NCBI GenBank assembly: GCA_965198095.1
Contig: OZ240239.1
Span: forward strand, 682,001-746,000
Source of the DNA: CBDFJH01 sp965198095
GTDB taxonomy: Bacteria; Latescibacterota; UBA2968; GCA-2709665
DNA length: 64,000 nt
Direction: 5' to 3'
The position numbers were made by a program, and so were the translations under genes. Shown here one piece after another: positions 25,245 through 33,689 of the stretch. The notes below the pieces were generated by a model. It searched no databases. It saw only the letters and a list, made by a program, of their open reading frames with translations, and was not told where the DNA came from. Numbering within the stretch: position 1 is the stretch's first letter; every line of letters begins with the position of its first letter.

Positions 25245-25544
25245 TCAGGCCGTGTGCATCCGAACTTCCTGATCCAGCCTGTCGGCTAAAGTTTCCCGGG
25301 TCCTTTCGAGATCATACCGAGTCTGGAGATTCATCCAGAATTGCGCTTCCATCCCAAAAAAACGTCCCAGTCGTAAAGCCGTATCTGCCGTGATGCCCCG
25401 CTTGCCGTGGACAATTTCATTGATGCGACGTGGCGGCACCCCGATGGCCTGAGCCAAATGATATTGACTCATCTGCATAGGCTTGAGAAAATCCTCCAAC
25501 AGGATCTCACCCGGATGGATTGGCGGAAAGTCACGCTTGGTCAT
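25245..25544 (-). CDS. higA: HigA-type antitoxin
   Basis: The 99-residue protein begins with the VapI/HigA signature PPIHPGEILLEDFLKPMQMS, then an HTH (QYHLAQAIGVPPRRINEIVH GKRGIT) and LRLGRFFGMEAQFWMNLQ. It is 9 bp downstream of the toxin. It should autorepress the operon and bind HigB. All conserved features are present. Confidence 0.93.
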   Translation of the reverse strand: MTKRDFPPIHPGEILLEDFLKPMQMSQYHLAQAIGVPPRRINEIVHGKRGITADTALRLGRFFGMEAQFWMNLQTRYDLERTRETLADRLDQEVRMHTA

Positions 25545-25553
25545 CGTCTCTCC

Positions 25554-25835
25554 TCAGTGGTAGTCAACGATCTCGACGTCAAATGCGTTATCGTCACGCC
25601 ACACAAAGCACACACGCCATTGATCGTTCACACGAACGCGATGCTGCCCTTGTCGATCACGAGTCAACGCTTCGAGCCGGTTGCCAGGCGGTACACGCAG
25701 GGTATCGAGAACCGTAGCGGCGTTGAGTTGCTCAAGCTTGCGTGCAGCGACTCGTTGAATATTCTGCGGCAATTTTAAGGAAAATCGACCGCGAAAAATC
25801 TTCTCGGTTTCCTTGTCCTTAAAGGATTTGATCAT
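25554..25835 (-). CDS. higB: HigB-type mRNA interferase toxin
   Basis: From ATG 25835 the 93-residue product (MIKSFKDKETEKIFRGRFSL) continues with KLPQNIQRVAARKLEQLNAA and LRVPPGNRLEALTRDRQGQH RVRVNDQWRVCFVW. It closely fits the HigB/RelE-type family that cleaves ribosome-bound mRNA, including the RVRVN-Q-RVCF strand with its catalytic Arg. It looks intact, unlike the two RelE-like toxins elsewhere in the window. Confidence 0.92.
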   Translation of the reverse strand: MIKSFKDKETEKIFRGRFSLKLPQNIQRVAARKLEQLNAATVLDTLRVPPGNRLEALTRDRQGQHRVRVNDQWRVCFVWRDDNAFDVEIVDYH

Positions 25836-25842
25836 GTACCAA

Positions 25843-25871
25843 ACAATAACGACTTTCGTTAATAACGTCAA
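25843..25871 (-). promoter_or_regulatory. Promoter/operator of the higBA operon
   Basis: On the minus strand TTGACG (25871-25866) and TATTGT (25848-25843) are 17 bp apart and end 8 bp before the HigB ATG. The repeats AATAACG and CGTTATT within and around the spacer (AATAACGACTTTCGTTAATAACG) can serve as the antitoxin-binding palindrome. Confidence 0.7.
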
Positions 25872-25979
25872 GCGTTATTGATAAATTAAAGGCGGCGCGT
25901 GAAGGCTAACTTGCGACTCAGCGGGAAAATTCAGCATATCCTGGAGGGAACCAAGAAGCCTGACTTCAGCGTATTAGCT

Positions 25980-26062
25980 GCAGAGGAAGCTACGCCCGCA
26001 GCGCAGGACCGAGGGAGCCGTTCGACAAGCTCAGGACAGGCTCCGCGACGCAGCGCAAGGTA
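25980..26062. repeat. attC-like palindrome containing a TTCGACAAGCTCAGGAC repeat
   Basis: Complementary outer parts (GCAGCGCAGG and GACGCAGCGC) enclose GCCGTTCGACAAGCTCAGGACAGGCTC, a REP-like sequence also found at about 33442, 44551 and 45490. The clear AAC/GTT ends of better attC sites are missing, so the assignment as attC is weak. Confidence 0.4.
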
Positions 26063-26156
26063 GAGGTGTCATGCGGGGGCTTCAGAACCGAAGCGACCAA
26101 AGTCAGCGAAGGGTCCGCAGGTTGGTCCCTCCTGGTTCGCGCTTTTTTCGAACAGA

Positions 26157-26576
26157 TCACTCCGCGAACGTCTCCTCGCCCCTTTCCTTCTGTTTCTGCC
26201 TCAATGCTGCGATCTCTTCGTCGGTCAGACGTTCTCTGCTCGTCACGGTCGTCTGTTCGATGAGTTCCAGCCTCAATTCCCGATTCGTCAGCCACTCCCA
26301 GCGAGCAGCGTTTGCCGGGTGGGAATGGGGACGCACATCACCAGGGCCAATCTCATCGGAAACGGCATAGAGATAGCCTGGCGCGACGCCGTCATGCTTC
26401 ACGTTACATTTGTCAGGTAGAGACTCACCTTCGTCAGACAGGGAGACAAGTGAAGGTCTGTGAGAGAACGCTTTCGCCAAATTTACGTTCTGTGTGATCG
26501 AACTTCCGGCCCGGAGTTTCGTCAGCTCTTGATGGGAGCCATGATACCACGTAAGACCGTATTCGCAATCTGACAT
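26157..26576 (-). CDS. Small ADP-ribosyltransferase-like (Arr-like) protein
   Basis: The 139-residue protein begins LTWYHGSHQELTKLRAGSSI and continues GYLYAVSDEIGPGDVRPHSH, then WEWLTNRELRLELIEQ. The YHGS-x(n)-L-x-x-G start, small size and later beta strand resemble rifampin ADP-ribosyltransferases (Arr), which are known integron cassettes. The strict Arr residues cannot all be located. A charged tail (REKQKERGEE-type) follows. Confidence in the fold is moderate, and in rifamycin as substrate low. Confidence 0.5.
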   Translation of the reverse strand: MSDCEYGLTWYHGSHQELTKLRAGSSITQNVNLAKAFSHRPSLVSLSDEGESLPDKCNVKHDGVAPGYLYAVSDEIGPGDVRPHSHPANAARWEWLTNRELRLELIEQTTVTSRERLTDEEIAALRQKQKERGEETFAE

Positions 26577-26781
26577 CCGTCAGCTCAACCTCTCAATAGA
26601 AAAGCGAAAAGGACGACGCCCTTTGCCAAGGTTTCGATCGGCAAGAATGGGAGGTCAGCTGCAAAGGCACCAAGACGTTTTACGAACTCCGGAACTTGCG
26701 AAGCCGGGAGTCCGATGCTACCTGCCTGTTGCGACCGGGTCTTAGTCTGCGGTCTCGCCATCATCCCTGATGACGTTCATC

Positions 26782-27141
26782 TCATACCGTCACTACCTGA
26801 AACTCGTCCTCGTAAATAACTTCGCCTGGGTTAGCGGTACGGGAGATCTCGTATGCCACATCATGCTTCTCAAGGAGTGATATGAGAGGGCTGAGTCCCT
26901 CTGTCAATGCCCGTACTTTAGGTGCATCCTTGAACCAAGTTATCGCCTTCCGGGGATTCCCGGCACTGTAGAAAGGCGGTTCAGGAAGGCACCGAGTGCA
27001 CCACTCGTCGATTTCTTCGAATAGCTTCGCTTCATCCGAGGTCAGTTTTCCTGCCCGCTTCAAGTGATGACAGGCACCGAAAAGTCCTACAGGCTTCCCG
27101 GTCTTGCCTGCATAAGTCACGTGAATTCTGAAAAATTCCAT
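26782..27141 (-). CDS. Conserved hypothetical cassette protein (FGACHHLK...TWFK motif)
   Basis: The 119-residue protein contains KPVGLFGACHHLKRAGKLTS, then FEEIDEWCTRCLPEPPFYSA GNPRKAITWFK. I have the impression of a widespread family with the same G-x-F-x-A-x-H-x-L-K...AITWFK pattern, but I cannot give it a name or function. It has no signal peptide or membrane segment. The start ATG is 4 bp after the stop of the GFA remnant. Confidence 0.6.
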   Translation of the reverse strand: MEFFRIHVTYAGKTGKPVGLFGACHHLKRAGKLTSDEAKLFEEIDEWCTRCLPEPPFYSAGNPRKAITWFKDAPKVRALTEGLSPLISLLEKHDVAYEISRTANPGEVIYEDEFQVVTV

Positions 27142-27144
27142 TCT

Positions 27145-27276
27145 TTAGTCCTGTGTACAGATATGTCTGCCCGTTGCTCTTCTACAGTCGGGACAATGGC
27201 AATACGTCGCAGCCAAATGGGATCCATCGTATTCGTACCGTACACGCCCACACAGACAGCCGCCTGGGTGTGCCAT
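27145..27276 (-). pseudogene. GFA-family (glutathione-dependent formaldehyde-activating-like) N-terminal remnant
   Basis: A 43-codon frame from ATG 27276 reads MAHPGGCLCGRVRYEYDGSH, then CHCPDCRRATG, and ends in TAA at 27145. The CxC and CxxC zinc ligands are the hallmark first half of GFA/CENP-V-type proteins (about 130 residues). The rest is absent; the frame stops 4 bp before the next start codon. It is a 3'-truncated cassette gene. Confidence 0.75.
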
Positions 27277-27302
27277 TCTCTTGTCCTCTCAGAGTGTGAT
27301 GA

Positions 27303-27989
27303 TCACGCAACGTTCACTCCAAGCCGAAGCGCCCTAAGGAGATCGTGGAAAGAGTCGAAAACCTCACAATCCGCGCTGGTAAATCGAAACCTATCTTGGT
27401 GTCCTTGGAGAACGGCAAGTGGACGGCATCCCACAGCCTTCGCTACTTCCATATCATGGTCAGTGTCACCAACGAAAAGTGTCGCGGATGGATCGAGATC
27501 GAAGTCTTCCATCAAGTCGCGGCACCTCTGTTCCTTCGACGCAGCCAATCGATCAGAAAGCCCGTATACGCCCTTGAAATGTCCCTGAACTCCCAGCGTG
27601 TGCACCCACGACACGAGCATCTCTTCCTCAGCAGCCGACAATACGAACTGGTCTATTCCAGATTCCCCTAGGTACTCCAAAGCCTCCGTGATCCCTCGAT
27701 TGAGTGAACAACACCCAACACCGGACTCGTACACCCTATGAAATTCGTCAGAAATGTCACCGTGTTCTTCCCTGACCAGATCGAATCCCAAATGGCGATA
27801 GTAATCGGATACGGGGAACCGAAAGATCCGTCTATGTGTTGCACTATTTACTGTCGGAAGACTCCTCTTGCGCAACAGTTCGTTCATCGACTCTGTCGCC
27901 CATTCTAAATCATCTAAAATGGTTCCATTGAAATCCCAAATCACTGATTTCAGCGAAGGCACCCCTTTCTCACGAGATACAGGATCCAA
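27303..27989 (-). CDS. HAD-superfamily hydrolase (phosphoglycolate phosphatase-like)
   Basis: The 228-residue protein has motif I VIWDFNGTILDDLEWA, a helical cap, motif II FVLSAAEEEML, Lys in RLAASKEQRC and motif IV TLFVGDTDHDMEVAKAVGC. Motif I has Asn in the second Asp position's neighbourhood (DFNGT), as in several phosphatases of this group (D-x-N). ATG 27989 or the GTG at 27962 (VPSLKSVIWDF) may be the start. It ends about 25 bp before the GFA remnant. The substrate is unknown. Confidence 0.87.
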   Translation of the reverse strand: MDPVSREKGVPSLKSVIWDFNGTILDDLEWATESMNELLRKRSLPTVNSATHRRIFRFPVSDYYRHLGFDLVREEHGDISDEFHRVYESGVGCCSLNRGITEALEYLGESGIDQFVLSAAEEEMLVSWVHTLGVQGHFKGVYGLSDRLAASKEQRCRDLMEDFDLDPSATLFVGDTDHDMEVAKAVGCRPLAVLQGHQDRFRFTSADCEVFDSFHDLLRALRLGVNVA

Positions 27990-28103
27990 GATCTGCAGTG
28001 CGGGCCGTCAAAGCCTGAGGGCGCGATGGCTGCTCACCTTTCCACGGTGGCCGAATCCGGCGGCGGCGGGCTGCTGAAGGCGCTGACGCTCATCCCGCGC
28101 AGC

Positions 28104-29447
28104 TCACTTCAGGTCACTCTCCTGCAACACGTGCTCGATCTGAACGTGCCCATCTTCGTCGACAATCTGCATGGTCAGCTGCCGTTTTCCTGCGGGACCT
28201 GAGAAACGAAGCATTCCAAAGTTGAAACCGCGATACTCCTTCGCGATACTCTGTGGGTTTCCGCGCCACCCCCGGCGGGTCCGTCGGCTGATCGGATCCG
28301 TCCTGACGGCGGCGTTGGAGCTCAGCAGCTCAAAGAGCGGATAGGTGTCTTGTCCCTCGCGATAGAGCCGGTTGAGCGCCCCTACGTGCCAATCACCCGC
28401 GATGAAGACGACACCGGTGACCGCCTCGGCAAACATCCACTTCAGGAAGTCATCCCGCTCCGTGCCGAAATTGTCCCAGCGCTCGCCACGTGTCGTGAAG
28501 TCAACGACCATGCTGTTTCCGTTGGCGACCACCTTGAACGTCGCCGCGCTCGCCTTCAGGGACGCTTTCAGCCAGTCGATCTGACCCGGGCCGAACATCG
28601 TCTTGCGGTCTTCCGCCTCGTTCGGATCCCGATGGTAGCGGTCGTCGAGCATGAAGAACTCGACATCGGCAATTCGAAACTTGTGGAAGATTCCCTTCGC
28701 CCGGGAAGTTCCCCCGCCCGAATTCGGCCAGTACCGTCGATACATCTCCAAGGTCTCTTCCCGGTAGGCGAATGTCCGATCGGAGTTGTTGGGTCCATAG
28801 TCGTGGTCGTCCCAGATCCCGTAGCTGGGCGTCGTCGCCATCAGCGCTCTGATCTCCGGCACGTGCCTCACCTCCCGGTGATATCCGGCCATCGCGTAAC
28901 GAACCGGGTCCCGGTCCTCTCCATAGTGACCGGATCGTCCCGGCATGTAGTTGATGTCGCCGATAAAGAGAAACGCGGTCGGGCGGTGCTGCAAAACCTC
29001 CGAAAAAACAGGTTGCAGCGGCTGTGTTCCCGGATTCAGACAGGATCCGAATCCCACGGAGAATGTCGGGACGCGGGTTGAGCCATCCTTCTGCGGCTGA
29101 ATCGCGGGCATCGTTCGGAACACCTGCGGAACGAGCGCCCGTACGCTTTTCCCATTCACCGAAACCGCGTAGTGAACCTTCGTGCCCGGCTCGAGCCCGC
29201 GCAGCGTCACCGTGCCGGTGTGGGGCCAGCCCCCGGATGTCGTCGTCCCGGCCGCCGCCCGGACAATCGTCATCGCCTTGCCCGTCTGCGTCCAGTAGTC
29301 CAGCGTGACCTTCGCCGGCGTATCCGTCTCAACCCAAATCACCGCGGATGACGTCGTCGTGTGGCTTACCATCGGGCCGGCAACCAGCTCTGCCGCCGTC
29401 GTCCGCGTTGAGACAAGCATCAGCACCGTCAAGATCAGAATTCTCAT
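28104..29447 (-). CDS. PhoD-like alkaline phosphatase / phosphodiesterase, secreted
   Basis: ATG 29447 behind AGAGGAGGGG gives a 447-residue protein with a Sec signal peptide (MRILILTVLMLVSTRTTAAE). An N-terminal fibronectin-like strand domain (to about 115) precedes the PhoD catalytic domain: FGSCLN, FLFIGDINYM, TTPSYGIWDDHDYGPNNSDR, FFMLDDRYHRDPNEAEDRKT, VVANGNSMVVD and FIAGDWHVGALN. These carry the metal-binding Asp/Asn/His/Cys residues of purple-acid-like PhoD enzymes. It would release phosphate outside the cytoplasm. An exported enzyme of this size is large for a cassette, but the gene lies in line with the others. Confidence 0.9.
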   Translation of the reverse strand: MRILILTVLMLVSTRTTAAELVAGPMVSHTTTSSAVIWVETDTPAKVTLDYWTQTGKAMTIVRAAAGTTTSGGWPHTGTVTLRGLEPGTKVHYAVSVNGKSVRALVPQVFRTMPAIQPQKDGSTRVPTFSVGFGSCLNPGTQPLQPVFSEVLQHRPTAFLFIGDINYMPGRSGHYGEDRDPVRYAMAGYHREVRHVPEIRALMATTPSYGIWDDHDYGPNNSDRTFAYREETLEMYRRYWPNSGGGTSRAKGIFHKFRIADVEFFMLDDRYHRDPNEAEDRKTMFGPGQIDWLKASLKASAATFKVVANGNSMVVDFTTRGERWDNFGTERDDFLKWMFAEAVTGVVFIAGDWHVGALNRLYREGQDTYPLFELLSSNAAVRTDPISRRTRRGWRGNPQSIAKEYRGFNFGMLRFSGPAGKRQLTMQIVDEDGHVQIEHVLQESDLK

Positions 29448-29508
29448 ATCCCCTCCTCTTTCGCAAAGGCTTTGGGCGCCAGTCGCGACATGTGCCGTCA
29501 CTCACATT

Positions 29509-30351
29509 TCAAATGCGCTCGAACACTTTGATACTCGCTTCGCCGAAAGCTTCCCGTAAAACGCTACCTCCCATTGAGATACAGACTTCCTTCAAGAAGG
29601 AGTCGGCATTGCTCGGGCAAAAACACCGCCCCAGTAGCTCGAAAACGGGGAGATCGTTCGGACCGTCGCCTATCATCGTCGCCTCGGATTCCAGGTAGCC
29701 AAGAACTTTAAGAAGAATTTTGACACCATCCGCCTTATTCACCTTCGACAACACATCAACGTACGAGTCGCTGCAATGAAATATCAGATTTTCAACCTTA
29801 ATCGAGGTTGTTGACAAAAATAGCTGTTTCAATTTGTCGAGGACGGAGATTCCTGTGATTGCTTCAGGTACACGAAGTGTAAGACTTGAATCTTTTGGAA
29901 CGAAAGGAACCGCGCAACCAAGCTTCGCCTCCAGAATAGCCTGTCCGGCTGTCCTGTACCAAATGATGGCCTGATGAACATCACGGAGATTCGAATAGGC
30001 TGTCCCAAGTTCAGGCATACCGCGAGACCTAGCGATAGCTTGGAGATCTAGCCGGGCTTTCCGGATAAGATCGTATCCGATGGCAGAGTGCTCCAGTAGC
30101 AAATACCGCAACTTCAACGTGGTCAATTCCTTTGCAATAAAGACCGTATCAGCAAGGCTCCTTCCTGTTGTGAAGACAACATGCTCAACGCTTGATCTAT
30201 CTATGGCGGCACTAATCCTCTGTAAGATTCTTGATTGATCCAAGGTGAGATCACGCCTTTCGCCAGCGGCAAATGGAGTCCCATCGGCAGGATTCAGGCA
30301 GCCGTCAATGTCGTGGAAGACAATTCGAATTTGGTTTGATCGCGATTTCAT
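29509..30351 (-). CDS. HAD hydrolase, subfamily IIB-like
   Basis: The 280-residue protein has IRIVFHDIDGCLNPADGTPF (motif I, DxD), HVVFTTGRSLADT (motif II), KVNKADGVKILLKVLG (Lys) and ATMIGDGPNDLPVFELLG (motif IV GDGxND). The cap between motifs II and III is of the alpha/beta C2 type, as in sugar-phosphate or mannosyl-glycerate phosphatases. Its upstream side borders an attC-like site. The substrate is unknown. Confidence 0.85.
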   Translation of the reverse strand: MKSRSNQIRIVFHDIDGCLNPADGTPFAAGERRDLTLDQSRILQRISAAIDRSSVEHVVFTTGRSLADTVFIAKELTTLKLRYLLLEHSAIGYDLIRKARLDLQAIARSRGMPELGTAYSNLRDVHQAIIWYRTAGQAILEAKLGCAVPFVPKDSSLTLRVPEAITGISVLDKLKQLFLSTTSIKVENLIFHCSDSYVDVLSKVNKADGVKILLKVLGYLESEATMIGDGPNDLPVFELLGRCFCPSNADSFLKEVCISMGGSVLREAFGEASIKVFERI

Positions 30352-30435
30352 TTGACGTTTCAGGGCCGCCGAACCACGCAGCGGGGCGCCGTATTGTACG
30401 CTGGCGGTGACAATGTGGGGGAAGTGACGTTAGCT
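30350..30435 (-). repeat. attC-like site
   Basis: ATTTGACGTTTCAGGGCCGCCG at the left and GCTGGCGGTGACAATGTGG..GACGTTAGCT at the right have complementary parts (GCCGCC/GGCGGT) and a GTTAGCT core. The inner GAACCACGCAGCGG is shared with other sites of the array. The left core has GAC for AAC, so it is slightly degenerate. Confidence 0.55.
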
Positions 30436-30452
30436 CAGCTCGCCTTCCGAGC

Positions 30453-31554
30453 TCATGTTCCGCGTATATTTCTCTGCCAGAAGTCGTAAGCTGTTTGAAC
30501 GCGAAACTTCAAGTCTCGATGCCACTCGTGGTCCGGCACAGTCTTATGGTTGCGAAACCCGACTTCCGTTGCCTCGGGTGTCGGACCAAAGTCTCCTGAC
30601 ACGATCGTGCAGTAGTACCTGATTAATTCATAAAAAAAGCTAGGAAAGTCACTCATGCTCTACTTTTCTTGCCGCCCAAGAAAAGTAGACAAAAGAAGGG
30701 CTCCCCTCAAACGCCGGGGAGGCTCGGGCCGTGGCGACTCAGCCTCACTGGAAACGATTGGCGCCGCGAATAGACTGAACTCCTCCCCCCGCCTGATGCC
30801 CACTGCGGGACCCGCCCCCACACCGCGAATTTCCATTCGCCCCCACATCCGCCCCCGCACCTGACCCCGTCCCACAGAGGGCCCCCCTAAGCCCTGGGGA
30901 GGAGAAACGCCGAAGCAGCTAGAGAGCCGGAACGCCACGGCCGCGATGGCATCTGGCCCGAATCACTCGTGAAATCTGAACAATCTGCGTAAATCCCGGG
31001 CTTTCCAGTTATTGCACCAAAACAAAGTTTTTCAGCTCAAATTGGACAACTGATTGTTCTACATGAAATTATGAAGATTTTCAGCAAATTTATGAATTAT
31101 TCAGGTAGTACATCGTCGAGTGAATCGTAAAGACCCTGTTGTCCGTTCCCGCTTTGACACAGAAAACATCGATCACCTGGTGGGCCTCTACGTTGAGACC
31201 GGTTTCTTCCCGAACTTCGCGAACGGCCGTTTCCTTTGGAGACTCTCCGGGGTCGCAGGTCCCGGCTGGGACCGTCAGCTTGCCGTCGTCTATCCGCCGA
31301 ATCAGCAGTATCCGACCCTCCTCATCAAAAATCGCACCGGAAGCCGCACTTTTCGGAGTGATGTCCCCGGCCTCTTTTAAGAAAGTCGGTCGAATCTCAT
31401 CGACATCAATGTCTGTCAGGGCAGCGTACTCCTCGAGAGACAAATCAAAGAGTCGCTGATATCGAGCCCGGTCATACGGGTCGCTCGCGTAGTGAAGACC
31501 GGTCTGCGCGATTGCCCGGACCTGTTCAAGAAAATTCAGGATGGATGTCTGCAA
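30453..31554 (-). pseudogene. Nudix hydrolase gene interrupted by MITE copy C
   Basis: Residues 1-150 lie at 31554-31106 (MQTSILNFLEQVRAIAQTGL, a Nudix N-terminal helical domain, then GTCDPGESPKETAVREVREE TGL as a complete Nudix box). The C-terminus lies at 30612-30453 (CTIVSGDFGPTPEATEVGFR..NIRGT). Removing the MITE and one TAGTA copy gives 449+160=609 bp, exactly 203 codons, reading ..TMYYCTIVSG.. across the join. The element therefore entered an intact 202-residue gene and split it. The N-terminal part alone would end with a few MITE-encoded residues (LNNS), after the Nudix box. Confidence 0.9.
30618..31105 (-). mobile_element. MITE copy C, 488 bp, inserted in the Nudix gene
   Basis: It is in reverse orientation relative to copies A, B and E. 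Ends are CCTGATTAATTCATAAA and TTTATGAATTATTCAGG. A direct duplication TAGTA flanks it (30613-30617 and 31106-31110). Its internal hairpin, read in element orientation, is TCTACTTTTCTTG / CAAGAAAAGTAGA. This is perfectly paired although two base pairs differ from copy A. Confidence 0.9.
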
Positions 31555-31625
31555 TGGATTCTACCTCGTTATTGCCGGGAGCGGTAAATCGTTGACATCA
31601 TTTTCGCGTATGACAGGGGCGTATC

Positions 31626-31719
31626 GTGTCAACTGTATCGTGTTCTCCTTGACAACTCCGTTCGTGTCGAGTGCCCCGAGCCTGGGAGCAGGGTGTCAAC
31701 TATATGGTGCTCTCCTTAA
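31626..31719. repeat. Pair of 27-bp direct repeats 67 bp apart
   Basis: GTGTCAACTGTATCGTGTTC at 31626 and GTGTCAACTATATGGTGCTC at 31693 (each followed by TCCTT) match at about 23 of 27 positions. A related TTGACATCATT lies at about 31592. They may be the multiple end-repeats of a lost IS (IS21-like ends are built this way) or promoter-like boxes. No transposase gene is present. The remaining 31555-31848 interval shows no gene. Confidence 0.4.
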
Positions 31720-31848
31720 TAAGCTCGTGAGATGGCCGATAGAATCGTCCTATGTCGGATAACGCAGCCGCGGGGATGCCGGCTTCCGAAGGCGGCGCAG
31801 CAGTAACCGGCTTTTGGAGGACGTGGACCCAAGCTACCGGTCGACAAG

Positions 31849-32691
31849 TCAGGTGCGCGAAGCGGCGGCAATCAGGTGCTCGCCGGAATCGATGAGGCCA
31901 GGCTTTTGACACAGTGCAATCTCGAGTTGCGTCAGAGAGGCCTCGGCTGCCACGCTTTCCGAAACATTCGGTATTCTGCTACCCATCGCCACGGTTGGGT
32001 TGGAAGTGGCCAACTCGATGAGCTCGAGCCCGGCTTGTTCCAAGGCTGCGCACAACCCCCTGGAAGAGAACAGTGCCATCGGCTGATGAAATTCCCGAGA
32101 ACCGACTTTCGTCATCACGACGTCCTTGCCACCCAGAAGAGCGGGCCAATCGATATGGTCGCTGACACTGCCGGCAAAGGAGACCGCATCCAGCGCTCCA
32201 ACCAGCCTCATGGTGCCGTAAAGGGACGTGACGCTCACAAGCACAGTGCCGCCGACACGCGTGACCCGTGCGAGCTCGACCAGGGCCGAGGGATAGTGCT
32301 CTCGGACGTAGGACACGACAGAGCCGTAGCAAACCGTGAGATTGAACGTCTCATCGTCGAAGGGCGAGAGTGACGTGACGTCAAGTCGATAGTAGCCCTC
32401 AACCTGCTGCGCCAGCGACGCTTCTGAAAGCCGGGTTTCTGCCAACTCAAGCTGTTTTTGAGAGATGTCAACCAGCGTGACCTTGGCATTCGCTTTTGCA
32501 ATATCAATTGAGAATCGACCCGGCCCGCATCCGACGTCAAGCACCCTCGGACACCCGCGCAGGTATCTGTCCAGTATGTGCTTGTGAATGGCGTATTTGA
32601 GTCTCCCAGGCAAGGTCGTCTCCAGTCGATCCCACTCACGCCGACCATACCGGTCGAAGAATTCACTCAGAGTGTCAGGGTCGTAAGTCAC
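31849..32691 (-). CDS. Class I SAM-dependent methyltransferase
   Basis: GTG 32691 (VTYDPDTLSEFFDRYG) is the best start; it gives 280 residues. Motif I is RVLDVGCGPGRFSIDIAK, then KVTLVDIS (acidic end of beta 2), GYYRLDVTSLSPFDDETFN (motif II region) and GGTVLVSVTSLYG (post II). The second half, with ALFSSRGLCAALEQAGLELI, is the usual small-molecule methyltransferase C-terminus. The substrate is unknown. Confidence 0.88.
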   Translation of the reverse strand: MTYDPDTLSEFFDRYGRREWDRLETTLPGRLKYAIHKHILDRYLRGCPRVLDVGCGPGRFSIDIAKANAKVTLVDISQKQLELAETRLSEASLAQQVEGYYRLDVTSLSPFDDETFNLTVCYGSVVSYVREHYPSALVELARVTRVGGTVLVSVTSLYGTMRLVGALDAVSFAGSVSDHIDWPALLGGKDVVMTKVGSREFHQPMALFSSRGLCAALEQAGLELIELATSNPTVAMGSRIPNVSESVAAEASLTQLEIALCQKPGLIDSGEHLIAAASRT

Positions 32692-32732
32692 AATGTTCCC
32701 TCGGGCGGTGCCGTGATCCGTCCTTCCATGTC

Positions 32733-32782
32733 CTCTCACGTTTCAGTGGCCCGGAATCTGCAGGGAGGTCGCGGCGTTTGTC
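32733..32782 (-). repeat. attC-like site (short, degenerate left core)
   Basis: CTCTCACGTTTCAGTGGCCCGG at the left mirrors the ACGTTTCAG start of other sites, and GGTCGCGGCGTTTGTC at the right carries a GTT core. It lies between two oppositely unrelated genes on the same strand. Pairing of the arms is weak. Confidence 0.4.
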
Positions 32783-32805
32783 CTGGCTGTTGTCAGCTGG
32801 CCATC

Positions 32806-33312
32806 CTAATCGCGTTCTGCCTCAAGTTCCAGCTCATACTTGACCAAGACACGACCAGCTCCTTCACCATCGTCAAATCGATCTACTTCATTGAATCCAG
32901 CTCTTAAGTACATCTTTTGTGCTGGGGCGAAGAATCGGTGCGTTCCGGTCACGACACCAATTGTCCTGATTCCGAGAGCAGCACATCTGCGAATCACCTC
33001 AGAAACTTGGCCGGTTCCAATGCCCTTCCCACCTTCTCCTGGCAACACAGAATTTCGGCCAATGGTTGCAGTAGTTCCTTCATGTGTGAACGAAGCGAAT
33101 CCAACTATTCTACGATCCATCTCGGTAAGAAAAACGCACTCGGCTTTGTTGTTGAGATTATCAAAGATACGATCGTCATACTCTTGCCAAATTGCGTCGC
33201 CTGGAATCCATGGGTATTCATCCAAGTCTTTCAGCGATTGATAGCTCCGTGTGAGGATCTCACACAGAACTCCCCTATCCGTTTCAGATATGTCCCGGTA
33301 CTTCAGATGCAC
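32806..33312 (-). CDS. GNAT-family N-acetyltransferase
   Basis: The 168-residue protein has the GNAT pattern: LKYRDISETDRGVLCEILTR, VFLTEMDRRIVGFASF, NSVLPGEGGKGIGTGQVSEV (acetyl-CoA loop GKGIGTG) and YLRAGFNEVDRF. It starts at ATG 33312. The substrate is unknown. Confidence 0.88.
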   Translation of the reverse strand: MHLKYRDISETDRGVLCEILTRSYQSLKDLDEYPWIPGDAIWQEYDDRIFDNLNNKAECVFLTEMDRRIVGFASFTHEGTTATIGRNSVLPGEGGKGIGTGQVSEVIRRCAALGIRTIGVVTGTHRFFAPAQKMYLRAGFNEVDRFDDGEGAGRVLVKYELELEAERD

Positions 33313-33388
33313 TTTGTCTGCTCACAGAAAACCTGTTAGGTGGCCCCAGCCCGCCGAAAAACCTGCTTTTCCTTTGCTTGCCGCTGGC

Positions 33389-33480
33389 GCGTAACGTTTC
33401 CGCCGCGCCCGAACCACGCGGCTGCTGCGAGAAGAACCCGTCGGCAGGCTCAGGGCAAGCTCCGTGACCGCGGCGCAAAC
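33389..33480 (-). repeat. attC-like site with REP-like insert
   Basis: GCGTAACGTTTCCGCCGCGCCC begins the site and GACCGCGGCGCAAACC ends it. CCGCGGCGC pairs with GCCGCGCCC-type sequence of the left arm, and the left core GTAAC is clear. The loop carries CCGTCGGCAGGCTCAGGGCAAGCTC, a member of the repeat family seen at 26.0, 44.6 and 45.5 kb. The right GTT core is lost. The 210 bp from here to 33689 show no recognisable gene, only a weak short frame (MRAGYVRGKPITGRHVTGEF) on the minus strand. Confidence 0.55.
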
Positions 33481-33689
33481 CGTCTTGTCAACCGATGTGA
33501 ACCCATCGAACTCTCCAGTGACGTGGCGCCCCGTAATCGGCTTTCCCCTGACGTACCCGGCCCTCATGATCCTCCTCACCCAGGCTCGGTCGGAGGCGCA
33601 AAAACGCCGAAGGCCAGGGCGCTCGCGTCAACGGCGGTGCGTGCCCCTCACCCCAGAGCGCGTCAAGAGCGCCTATCCCAAGGTTGCTC

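Noticed and set aside
33481..33689. Small gene MRAGYVRGKPITGRHVTGEF on the minus strand with a GGAGG close to its ATG
   Set aside because: The spacing is only about 3 nt. The frame runs through the attC-like repeat (ELALSLPTG is a known read-through of the REP) and no family is recognised.
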